Origin: Devosia rhodophyticola
Lineage (GTDB): Bacteria; Pseudomonadota; Alphaproteobacteria; Rhizobiales; Devosiaceae
Assembly: GCF_028816475.1 (NCBI RefSeq)
Contig: NZ_CP118247.1
Location: forward strand, 2,596,001 to 2,660,000
Direction: 5' to 3'
DNA length: 64,000 nucleotides
Of the stretch, positions 56,641 to 64,000 are shown in pieces. Both the position numbers and the translations under genes were made by a program. Under the pieces are notes generated by a model. That model worked only from the letters and a program-made list of their open reading frames with translations, was not told the origin of the DNA and ran no database searches. Numbering within the stretch: the stretch's first letter is position 1; every line of letters starts with the position of its first letter.

Positions 56641-57681
56641 ATGGCCAATGTGGTTCTTGAAAAAATCGGCAAACATTATGGCCCGGTCGAGGTGCTCAAA
56701 GGGATTTCCATCGAGGTCGAGGAAGGCGAATTTGTGGCGCTGGTGGGCCCGTCAGGGTGCGGAAAGTCCACGCTATTAAGAACCATTGCGGGGCTCGAGG
56801 ATATCAGCGCCGGTGTCATCAATATTGGTGGCCGCGTCGTCAATGATCTGCGCCCGATGGACCGCGACATCGCCATGGTTTTTCAAAACTATGCGCTCTA
56901 TCCGCAGATGAGTGTTTTGCAAAACATGTCCTTCTCGCTCAAGCTCAAGGGCGTGCCCAAGGCGCAAGTGCTGGAGAGGGTCAATCGCGCGGCGGCGATC
57001 CTGGGGCTGGAAAACTTGCTGCAGCGCTATCCGCGCCAATTGTCGGGTGGCCAACGCCAGCGTGTGGCGATGGGGCGCGCGATTGTGCGCGATCCGCAGG
57101 TTTTTCTGTTCGATGAGCCCTTGTCCAATCTCGATGCCAAGCTGCGGGTGCAGATGCGCGCCGAGATCAAGGAACTGCATCAGCGCCTGGGCACCACGAT
57201 GATCTATGTCACCCATGATCAGGTTGAGGCCATGACTATGGCCAGCAAGATAGTGGTGCTGCGCGACGGCGTGGTCGAGCAGATCGGCGGCCCGCTCGAA
57301 CTTTATGACAATCCCAGGAACAAGTTTGTGGCAGGCTTTATCGGCTCGCCTTCGATGAACCTGCTAGACGGGAAAATGACGCCTGAGGGGTTCACAACGC
57401 CAGATGGCATCGTCCTGCCGACCGGCAACAAGAACCCAAACGCCGTTACCTATGGCGTGCGGCCTGAGCATCTTACAATTGCGCCAACCGGCATGCCGCT
57501 CAAGGTTTCGGTGGTCGAACCGACGGGTTTTGAAACCCAGATTATCGGCACGGTCGGCAATCAGCATTTTACCGGCATTTTCCGCGACCGGATCGACGCC
57601 GCCCCCGGCAGCACCATCCACGTTTCGAGCGAACTGTCGGTCGTGCACCTGTTTGATGAAAAGGGCGACAGTCTGGCTTGA
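56641..57681 (+). CDS. ABC transporter ATP-binding protein (UgpC/MsmK type)
   Basis: The 346-residue ATPase has Walker [10 protein letters not shown], signature [14 protein letters not shown], Walker [13 protein letters not shown] and the C-terminal sugar-importer domain after [23 protein letters not shown] lies right before the ATG at 56641, which decides the start against the long frame from 56569. It completes the importer formed by the genes 52086-55124 and closes the island. Confidence 0.93.
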   Translation: MANVVLEKIGKHYGPVEVLKGISIEVEEGEFVALVGPSGCGKSTLLRTIAGLEDISAGVINIGGRVVNDLRPMDRDIAMVFQNYALYPQMSVLQNMSFSLKLKGVPKAQVLERVNRAAAILGLENLLQRYPRQLSGGQRQRVAMGRAIVRDPQVFLFDEPLSNLDAKLRVQMRAEIKELHQRLGTTMIYVTHDQVEAMTMASKIVVLRDGVVEQIGGPLELYDNPRNKFVAGFIGSPSMNLLDGKMTPEGFTTPDGIVLPTGNKNPNAVTYGVRPEHLTIAPTGMPLKVSVVEPTGFETQIIGTVGNQHFTGIFRDRIDAAPGSTIHVSSELSVVHLFDEKGDSLA

Positions 57682-57886
57682 GGGCGGGGTCAAGGCGGCC
57701 CGCACCGCCGGATCTTCGGTGTCTGATCCAAGGCTAAATTCCCGAACGTCACCGGCGAAGCTGGTTCTTCTTTAACCGACATGGCCGGCGTGCCGGGAGG
57801 GTAGGGCGAACCATGCTAGCGTTGGTGCGTTGAGCTTGACCGTGAGCAGTTCATTTGTGCTGCTCCACTCAGTCAAGGAAATCATG

Positions 57887-58294
57887 ATGGCAGGCAAAAA
57901 TATCTCGGCAAACGCACTCGTCGTTGTGGGTACAGGCGCGGGTGCCAAGTTTTTCCGCAATAGTGGCGGTGCCAACAAAATCGCGCTGACGTTGGACAGC
58001 CAGATCGAAGCGGGAAATATGGCGGACGAAGGGCCGTCGGGTAAAAGTCCACCCGAGCAGTCCGACAAGGAGTCGATGGAAGCGACCTTTTCCAAGCAGT
58101 TGGCAAATCGCCTTTATGCAATGGCGCAGAGAGGCGAATTTGACGACCTCGTACTTATTCTCGATCCTGGCACCCTGGGCGAAGTTCGTCCGCTCCTGCA
58201 TGGGGAAGTACAAAGCAGGCTGAGACTTGAATTGGCTAAAACCCTGACCAACAGTTCCACGTCAGAAATCATCAAGACACTGCAGGCGGCTTAA
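57887..58294 (+). CDS. host attachment protein family (PF10116-like)
   Basis: The 135-residue product starts MAGKNISANALVVVGTGAGA and has LANRLYAMAQRGEFDDLVLI, then DPGTLGEVRPLLHGEVQSRL and LAKTLTNSSTSEIIKTL. These are the landmarks of the family named 'required for attachment to host cells' after a plant-associated bacterium, whose members occur widely in soil alphaproteobacteria and whose biochemical role is unknown. AAGGAA at 57875-57880 fits the ATG at 57887 better than that at 57884. The gene is outside the importer operon. Confidence 0.8.
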   Translation: MAGKNISANALVVVGTGAGAKFFRNSGGANKIALTLDSQIEAGNMADEGPSGKSPPEQSDKESMEATFSKQLANRLYAMAQRGEFDDLVLILDPGTLGEVRPLLHGEVQSRLRLELAKTLTNSSTSEIIKTLQAA

Positions 58295-58326
58295 AACGAG
58301 CGCCCCGTAGAGCCAAATTTCCAGGG

Positions 58327-58343
58327 GCCTGTCAGTCACAGGC
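58327..58343 (+). terminator. weak terminator hairpin
   Basis: GCCTGT at 58327-58332 pairs with ACAGGC at 58338-58343 around a five-base loop, followed by TTTAACTTG. The short T run makes it weak. It lies 33 bases after the host-attachment-family gene. Confidence 0.4.
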
Positions 58344-58368
58344 TTTAACTTGCCCCGATATTTGTGCA

Positions 58369-59568
58369 ATGTGCGAGAAGTTGAGGGCTCGAACATTGTC
58401 GTATCTGTTGAAAGTCTTGGCACCCACCAGCGCATTGCGCAGACGTGAAGGCGGGCACGCGCGCGTCACCAACATGGAGCTGTTTTTCGACCTGGTTTAT
58501 GTCTTCTCGATAATCCAGTTGTCGCATTTTCTGCTGGAGCACCAGACATGGGTTGGCGCGTTGCAGGCCGCAACCGTTTTTGCCGGTGTCTGGTGGGCTT
58601 GGAACTATACGGCCTGGGCCACGAACTGGATCGATCCGGATCATGCGGCAGGGCGCGTGCTGATGATCGTGCTGATGGGCTGCGCGCTGTTGATGGCGAT
58701 TGCCATACCCTATTCTTTCGATGACAGAGGCGGGCTGTTTGTGGGCGCCTATGTGGTCATGGCGCTGGTGCGGGCCGGATATATGGCAGCACTTTTCCGT
58801 GGCCAGACCATGGGCCGAAACTATGCCCAATTGTGCGCCTGGAGCGCCTTTTCCGGTCTTTTCTGGATCGCGGGCGTCGTCCTGCCCGATCTTCGCCTGC
58901 CGCTGTGGATAGCCGCGGTGCTGATTGATTATGCCGCGCCGTTCGCCGGTTTCTGGCTTCCCGGCGTGGGGGCGACGCCCATGAACAGTTGGCCGCTGGC
59001 GGGTTTGCACCTGTTGGAGCGTAACCAACAGGTGTTCATCATCTCGCTTGGGGAATCCATCCTGTTGCTCGGCGGCACGCTCGTTGGGGCGACGCTTCTG
59101 GGGGCATCTCTTCTGGCCGCGGGCATAGGATTTGGCATCATTGTAACCCTGTGGTGGCTCTATTTCGTTCATACGACGAGCCGGGGAGAACATGCATTCG
59201 AACACGCCAGCGACCACACCAGATTGGCACGCAGCGGGCTTGCCTATGCTCATGGCATTATGGTTGCCGGTGCCATTGTGGTCGCCGTGGCGATTGAAGA
59301 GATCATCGCCCACCCGACGGAAAGTGCGCATTTGCCGACCATCTTCGTGGCTGTCCTGGGACCGGCGATTTATCTGCTGGGCAGCGCAATCTTTTACCGC
59401 ACGATGGCGCAACGTATTCCGCTCGCCTATTTTGCCGGGTTTGCGCTATTGGCCGCGCTGGGCTGGGGCATTCAGGCATTCCACGCTTCCGCTCTTTCCT
59501 TGGGGGTGGGGGTTTTGGCCGTGATGATTACGCTGGCGTTCGCGGCGGCACGCGAGCAACGGGCATGA
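58369..59568 (+). CDS. low temperature requirement protein A (LtrA) family membrane protein
   Basis: The 399-residue protein has about ten to twelve predicted helices. NMELFFDLVYVFSIIQLSHF near residue 35 is the family's signature, followed by the regular helices and LLERNQQVFIISLGESILLL in the middle. LtrA was named from a cold-sensitive Listeria mutant; the activity is unknown. The last four bases overlap the start of the channel gene (ATGA), so the two are coupled. The ATG at 58369 has no good ribosome site and the true start may be a little downstream. Confidence 0.85.
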   Translation: MCEKLRARTLSYLLKVLAPTSALRRREGGHARVTNMELFFDLVYVFSIIQLSHFLLEHQTWVGALQAATVFAGVWWAWNYTAWATNWIDPDHAAGRVLMIVLMGCALLMAIAIPYSFDDRGGLFVGAYVVMALVRAGYMAALFRGQTMGRNYAQLCAWSAFSGLFWIAGVVLPDLRLPLWIAAVLIDYAAPFAGFWLPGVGATPMNSWPLAGLHLLERNQQVFIISLGESILLLGGTLVGATLLGASLLAAGIGFGIIVTLWWLYFVHTTSRGEHAFEHASDHTRLARSGLAYAHGIMVAGAIVVAVAIEEIIAHPTESAHLPTIFVAVLGPAIYLLGSAIFYRTMAQRIPLAYFAGFALLAALGWGIQAFHASALSLGVGVLAVMITLAFAAAREQRA

Positions 59569-60224
59569 GTGTGGCCGCCGGGTCCCCGCGCGCCGAAGTC
59601 GCCAAGACCGGCGGGCTGCTCGGCGCCATGGTGTTGCACAATCTGATCTATCCGCTCTCGACGAGCGGTGGGGTCGGGCCGCTGATCTTTTATGCGGTCT
59701 ATGCTTCGATATTCGTTCTGGGCACCTGGCTGTTGACGCAGGACAAGCGGTTGCGGGGCCTCGCAGTGGTGACGGGCGCGACGGCCTTTGCAGCCGGGAT
59801 CGTGAATTCATATGCCGCTTCGCGCGGGGCCGCGCTTGGCGTGTCCCTGACGTCAATCGCCTATCATGGGGTGATGATCGCGGTGCTGGTGCGCTATACG
59901 TTTACTGCGCGCACGGTGCTGACCGAAGTGATCCTGGCGGCAACATTGCTCTATCTGGTCCTGGGGTCTCTTTTCGCGGCTGTCTTTGGGCTGCTTCTCT
60001 GGTTTGAGCCGGGGGCATTTGCCGATTCGTCAGGGGCGCAGGTGCAATGGCAGCAATTGCTCTATTTCAGCTACGCGACCCTGACGACGCTGGGATATGG
60101 CGACATCGTTCCCAAAAGTTTTTACGCTCAGGCCTTTGCCGCGTTTGAGGCTATCGTGGGCACGCTCTATACGGTCGTCCTGCTTTCGCGTCTTGTCGGG
60201 CTGCACGCGTCGGCCAGATCCTGA
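59565..60224 (+). CDS. two-helix potassium channel family protein
   Basis: The 219-residue protein has about five N-terminal helices and then the pore module: ATLTTLGYGD (Thr175-Leu-Gly177-Tyr178-Gly179-Asp180) is the potassium selectivity filter and is followed by a final helix. This fits the Ion_trans_2 family. It is encoded right after LtrA with overlapping stop and start, so the two probably act in the same membrane process. Confidence 0.87.
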   Translation: MSVAAGSPRAEVAKTGGLLGAMVLHNLIYPLSTSGGVGPLIFYAVYASIFVLGTWLLTQDKRLRGLAVVTGATAFAAGIVNSYAASRGAALGVSLTSIAYHGVMIAVLVRYTFTARTVLTEVILAATLLYLVLGSLFAAVFGLLLWFEPGAFADSSGAQVQWQQLLYFSYATLTTLGYGDIVPKSFYAQAFAAFEAIVGTLYTVVLLSRLVGLHASARS

Positions 60225-60247
60225 ACCGGCGCGCTCATTGGCAATAA

Positions 60248-61231
60248 TCAGGCGGGGATCAAGCCCTTGTTGGCGAGGTCTGTCCAAAGTGCTGCCGGGG
60301 GCTTGGCGCGGGCCTGGACCATGTTGGAGCGCAGCCGATCAGGATGGGAGACTCCGATCAGGGTTGAGGCGACCAAGGGCTCCTGCATGGCAAAATGTAG
60401 AGCTGCCTGGGGCAGGGCGGTGTCATGGGCCCTGCAGACCGATTGCAACTCTTCGGCGCGCGCCAGGATGTCATCTGACGCGGCCTGATAGTTGAAGGTG
60501 GCGCCGGGCTTGGGGCCGGTCGCCAGAATGCCCGAGTTGAAAACGCCGCCAATTACCAGACGGATGTTTTTCTCGCGGCAAGTCGGCAGCAGGGTGTTGG
60601 CCGCATCATTGTCGAGAAGCGTATAACGCCCGGCCAGCAAAATGACGTCCATGTCAACGTTTCTTGCCACCTCAAGGCAGACTTCAACCTCGTTGACACC
60701 CAGCCCAACGGCCTTGATCGCGCCGCTGGCCTTGAGTTCTTCAAGGGCCTTCCAGCCAGAACCGAGCAGATCGCTGATATGGCGCGGTGCATCAGCACCA
60801 TGGGTCTCGGTGCCGACGTCGTGGACATAGAGTATGTCGATGCGATTAAGACCTAGCCGCTGATAGCTGTCCTCGACCGAGCGCATGATGCCATCATAGG
60901 AATAATCATAGTGCTGATCAAAGGGCGGCGGATTGACGAAGCCATTTATCTTGGCGCGAAATTCTGAAGCGGGCTTTAGAATCCGGCCGACTTTGGTTGA
61001 AAGCACATAGTCAGACTTGCCCCGCAGAAAGTCGCCAACACGCCGTTCGGCAAGGCCCTGACCATAATGGGGTGCGGTATCAAAGTAGCGGATACCTTCG
61101 TCCCACGCTGCCGCCAAAACATCCTGAGCCGTATCGTAGCTCGTTTCCCGATAAAGACCAGCAATTCCGGCAGTTCCCAGGGAAATTGAACCCAACTGGT
61201 CAAGAAGGGGAATCGTGGACTTTGTGGTCAT
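60248..61231 (-). CDS. aldo/keto reductase, L-fucose (D-threo-aldose 1-) dehydrogenase type
   Basis: The 327-residue NAD(P)-dependent enzyme has the catalytic Asp-Tyr pair in GIRYFDTAPHYGQG, the Lys in LSTKVGRIL and the His in ILYVHDVGT. The order SLGTAGIAGLYRE at the start and SGWKALEELKASGAIKAVG match the D-threo-aldose 1-dehydrogenase/L-fucose dehydrogenase subgroup, which oxidises the sugar's C1 to a lactone. Together with the lactonase at 62686 and the enolase-type enzyme at 46434, this suggests a non-phosphorylative sugar route. Pyridoxal dehydrogenase is a related alternative function. Confidence 0.85.
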   Translation of the reverse strand: MTTKSTIPLLDQLGSISLGTAGIAGLYRETSYDTAQDVLAAAWDEGIRYFDTAPHYGQGLAERRVGDFLRGKSDYVLSTKVGRILKPASEFRAKINGFVNPPPFDQHYDYSYDGIMRSVEDSYQRLGLNRIDILYVHDVGTETHGADAPRHISDLLGSGWKALEELKASGAIKAVGLGVNEVEVCLEVARNVDMDVILLAGRYTLLDNDAANTLLPTCREKNIRLVIGGVFNSGILATGPKPGATFNYQAASDDILARAEELQSVCRAHDTALPQAALHFAMQEPLVASTLIGVSHPDRLRSNMVQARAKPPAALWTDLANKGLIPA

Positions 61232-61446
61232 GGAAAACTCTTGAGTTTGTAGGTGGGATTTCTTGTGGGATGTTCAGCGTATGGGGGCTTGAATTGTGCC
61301 CCGCTCGGCCATACGGAAATTGATGGGATGAATTTTTGGTTTCGAGCGGAACATTTAGGATAATTCGCGGCTTTTGTCCAATATTTATCGGTCTTGACGG
61401 ACCAGCGGAATGCCATTACCTCTAATCATAGGAGGACTTTTAGCTG

Positions 61447-61512
61447 TTGAGGCGTTTCAATGGCTACCTAACCTATTATAGCAGGATTGGATACTCACCT
61501 TGCAGACCATGA
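61447..61512 (+). CDS. possible 21-residue leader peptide before the alcohol dehydrogenase
   Basis: AGGAGG at 61430-61435 is the best ribosome site in this intergenic region but is too far from the dehydrogenase start at 61509. A TTG at 61447 opens a frame that ends at TGA 61510-61512, overlapping the dehydrogenase ATG (ATGA). This could be a translationally coupled leader or a chance frame; the spacing from the ribosome site is a little long at 11 bases. Confidence 0.25.
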   Translation: MRRFNGYLTYYSRIGYSPCRP

Positions 61513-62518
61513 TCATCGAAAGTGTTGAAGTCAGTCGAGTCATCGACACCCCGGTTCCGAAGCCGGGCAAGGGCGAGGTCTTGATCAAGGTGGATTATGT
61601 CGGCCTGTGTGGTAGCGACCTCAACACCTATATGGGCGTCAATCCGCTGGCAAAGCTGCCGCGCATTCCGGGCCATGAAATCGCCGGGACGGTAATGGAG
61701 CTGGGTGAAGGAGTTGAAATCGACGGGGGGTTGGTGCCCATGTGGTGGTGGTGCCCTATACAACGTGCGGCACCTGTTCATCCTGCCGGAAGGGTCGGGT
61801 CAATGCATGTCGCTACAACCAGACGATGGGTGTTCAAAAAGATGGCGGCATGAGCGAAATGCTGGTTGCGCCAGTTGAAAAAATCATCGTGAACAAGACT
61901 TTGCCATCCCAGAGGCTTGCACTGGTTGAACCACTGTCGGTCGGTTTTCACGCCGCCGCCCGTGGCAGTATCAGCACGGGTGATCGGGTCGTTGTTCTTG
62001 GGTGCGGCATGATCGGGGTTGGTGCCATCATGGGTGCCGCTGCGCGCGGGGCCGAAGTCATTGCTGTGGATCTTGGGTCGGCCAAAAAGGACAAGGCGCT
62101 GGCGTTTGGTGCCAGCCACTTTATCGCCTCGGGCGAACAGGACGTCGATGCCATCGTCAATGAGTTGACGGGCGGCGACGGCGCTGATGTGGTCATTGAG
62201 GCGGTTGGGGTCCCTGACACTTTTGTCAAGGCGGTCGATCTTGCCTGCTTTGCCGGCCGGGTGGTTTATGTCGGCTATTCCAAAGCGCCGGTCAGCTACA
62301 ACACCTCGTTGTTCAACCTCAAGGAATTGGACATTCACGGATCACGCAACGCCACCCGCGCCGATTTCGAGGCAGTAATAGCCCATCTTGAAGATCTGGG
62401 CGATGTGGCCGACGATCTGATCTCCAAAATGTTCCCCTTGGCCGATGCTGCTGAAGCCCTGCCATATTGGCTGCGGGAACGGGCCGACACGTTCAAAGTC
62501 ATGGTGAAATGCGCCTGA
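61509..62518 (+). pseudogene. zinc-dependent alcohol/polyol dehydrogenase, interrupted by a frameshift
   Basis: Two frames together give a complete medium-chain dehydrogenase of about 336 residues. The first has YVGLCGSDLNTYMG and IPGHEIAGTV (catalytic zinc Cys and His). The second starts at 61742 and has the structural-zinc cysteines CGTCSSCRKGRVNAC, then VVLGCGMIGVGAIMGAAARG for NAD binding. One base is missing between 61725 and 61739, in either the run of six G at 61725-61730 or the CCC at 61737-61739. A sequencing error or a recent mutation would explain it. The likely role is oxidising a sugar alcohol or sugar acid. Confidence 0.82.
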
Positions 62519-62685
62519 CGCATAGCTCCATCAGACATTTTGACATCAACATTGGCGTCGCGGTGAACCTGAAGTTAGCACATTGGCGCTCTGCGGTGCC
62601 ATTTTGCCAGCCTTGAGAACCGGGTTAGAGTGGGCAAACCCGATTCTCGGGGTGCATCAATTTTCCCAAAAGATTAAAGGCCAGA

Positions 62686-63582
62686 ATGCCCCTGAGCGAT
62701 TTTGTCCGGCTCCACGATCCCCGCTTTAAAACCTGCCTGGATGACGGTGCAGAGTTGGTCAAACTCTGGAGCGGCGGCAAGTGGGTTGAGGGCCCGGCGT
62801 GGTTCGATGCGGGCTATCTCATCTGGTCGGACGTGCCCAACAACCGCCTTTACAAGTGGGATGAGGCGAGTGTGACTGTTAGCGTTTTTCGCTCATCGTC
62901 TGCAATGTCGAATGGCAATTCTCCGACCCGCGACGGACGCTTGCTCACCTGCGAGCAGGGGAGCCGTCGTATCACCCGCACCGAGCACGATGGCAGCATC
63001 ACGGTCTTAGCCTCGCATTTTGAGGGAAAAAAGTTCAATGCACCCAACGATATAGTGGAAAAGAGCGACGGCTCCGTCTGGTTTACCGATCCCGATTATG
63101 GGCCGTCCGGACGGGCCGGCTCACTCGAACTTGACGGGTGTCATGTTTACCGGGTTGATCCTGAAAGCGGGGAAGTGACGCAGGTGATCAATGATATGGT
63201 CATGCCCAACGGGCTGGCGTTTTCGCCCGACGAACGATGGCTTTATGTCGTGGATACCGGCAGCACGCACTTTGCGGATGGCCCCAATCACATTCGCCGT
63301 TTTGAGGTCGGGCCTGACGGAAACCTGAGCGGTGGAGCAGTTATTGCGCGCAATCAGGCCAAGGGCTTTGACGGTTTGCGCGTTGATACCGAGGGGCGTT
63401 TATGGTGCGGCAGCTGGGATGGCGTTGACTGTCTGGATGCTGATGGGGTGATGCTCGGTCAGGTCCTGGTGCCCGAGCGCGTTGCAAATCTGGCCTTTGG
63501 TGGTGCTGGTCGCAACGTGCTTTATATGTGCGGTACAACTTCGCTTTACGCCTGCTCAACCAACGTTGTGGGCACCCCCTGA
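62686..63582 (+). CDS. SMP-30/gluconolactonase/LRE family lactonase
   Basis: The 298-residue six-bladed beta-propeller has the calcium ligand regions Glu35 in KWVEGPAWFD, Asn in FNAPNDIVEKSDGSVWFTDP and Asp in GFDGLRVDTEGRLWCGSWDG. The family opens sugar lactones such as the product of an aldose dehydrogenase, which fits the AKR at 60248-61231. AAAGG lies shortly before the ATG. The protein has no signal peptide. Confidence 0.9.
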   Translation: MPLSDFVRLHDPRFKTCLDDGAELVKLWSGGKWVEGPAWFDAGYLIWSDVPNNRLYKWDEASVTVSVFRSSSAMSNGNSPTRDGRLLTCEQGSRRITRTEHDGSITVLASHFEGKKFNAPNDIVEKSDGSVWFTDPDYGPSGRAGSLELDGCHVYRVDPESGEVTQVINDMVMPNGLAFSPDERWLYVVDTGSTHFADGPNHIRRFEVGPDGNLSGGAVIARNQAKGFDGLRVDTEGRLWCGSWDGVDCLDADGVMLGQVLVPERVANLAFGGAGRNVLYMCGTTSLYACSTNVVGTP

Positions 63583-63598
63583 TCAGCCAAAATACACC

Positions 63599-64000
63599 CT
63601 AAAGCCGCCCCATGATAAGGTCGGCGCAGCGGTCCCCCAGCATCATGGCGGGGGCGGTGGTGTTGCCAGCGTTAATGTTGGGAACCGCCGACATGTCGCA
63701 AACGCGCAATCCTTCGACCCCGCGAACCCGCAGCCGAGCGTCAAGGACCGCCATGCGGTCGCCATCAGCACCCATGCGCGCGGTGCTCGCAGGGTGATAA
63801 TTGGTTTTGACAAACCGTTTGCAGTGGGTTCGCATTGCCTCGTCGGATAGATCGTCCAGCGGCGGGCTGACGACACCATGCAGGCGATCCGCGAGAGGTT
63901 TTTCGGTAAAGGCACGGAGGAAGAAACGCTGGCCGTCGATCATGGCTTGCATGTCATCGGGATGCTTGAGCAAATTGGGCGAAACCAGTGGCATTGCCGA
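63599..64000 (-). CDS. GMC-family flavin oxidoreductase, C-terminal part
   Basis: Only about 134 codons of the gene lie in the window; the N-terminal FAD-binding part is beyond 64000. The visible end has the catalytic His and Asn in NYHPASTARMG and NINAGNTTAPAMM, which is characteristic of the glucose-methanol-choline (GMC) oxidoreductases such as choline, alcohol or sugar dehydrogenases. It ends 17 bases from the convergent lactonase gene. A sugar-type substrate is suggested only by the neighbours. Confidence 0.88.
   Translation of the reverse strand, partial: SAMPLVSPNLLKHPDDMQAMIDGQRFFLRAFTEKPLADRLHGVVSPPLDDLSDEAMRTHCKRFVKTNYHPASTARMGADGDRMAVLDARLRVRGVEGLRVCDMSAVPNINAGNTTAPAMMLGDRCADLIMGRL

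Overview
The window reads as chromosome of an alphaproteobacterium of the order Hyphomicrobiales, possibly a Devosia-like genus. This rests on the order carA - YqeY - dnaG - rpoD, the partial carB at the left edge, short HlyU-like and DUF2442 genes after rpoD, high-GC coding with mostly Shine-Dalgarno starts, and many GntR/LysR/ROK-controlled sugar ABC transporters. The genus is inference. No tRNA, rRNA, insertion sequence, prophage or CRISPR array was seen.

Left part (1-24.7 kb) is mostly core genome: carB start, a SAM methyltransferase, a small DUF1328 membrane protein, a degenerate-EAL/PilZ protein, an ABC exporter pair, a GTG-started protein with hexapeptide and heptapeptide repeats, a periplasmic CpdB-like nucleotidase, a zinc metallopeptidase, carA, a YqeY-like protein, an MFS carrier, an HdeD-like protein, dnaG, rpoD, small genes, an OmpA-type protein with a long Pro/Glu/Ala stalk, a TauE/SafE transporter and a SIMPL protein. 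At 24.9-28 kb sit a FAH-family enzyme and a semialdehyde dehydrogenase (resembling the end of an oxidative pentose pathway), then a VOC protein.

The centre (28.2-57.7 kb) is an accessory catabolic island for sulfated organic compounds, probably sulfated sugars. It holds five type I sulfatases, each with a CxPxR formylglycine motif and none with a visible signal peptide; one is broken by a frameshift. It also holds the formylglycine-generating enzyme that would activate them, a ClC-type anion channel, a DUF4432 aldose-epimerase-like protein, an enolase-superfamily enzyme, three complete carbohydrate ABC importers (each one binding protein, two permeases, one ATPase) and four regulators (two GntR/FCD, one LysR, one ROK). 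There is no recognisable glycoside hydrolase or TonB receptor. The simplest model is import of small sulfated molecules through the ABC systems and removal of sulfate in the cytoplasm. Candidate operators lie in the regulator-side intergenic regions: two tandem TTATGTnnnACATAA palindromes before one GntR gene, a 13-bp T-N11-A palindrome at the LysR/transporter divergence, and ACTGATTGATCAGT at the second GntR divergence. Stable hairpins follow two of the three binding-protein genes.

The right part (57.9-64 kb) has a host-attachment-family protein, an LtrA-like membrane protein overlapping a small potassium channel, and then sugar-oxidation genes: an aldo/keto reductase of the L-fucose dehydrogenase type, a frameshifted zinc alcohol dehydrogenase, an SMP-30/gluconolactonase-type lactonase and the C-terminal part of a GMC oxidoreductase running off the window. 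With the enolase-superfamily enzyme these could oxidise the desulfated sugar without phosphorylation; the exact sugar cannot be read from the sequence.
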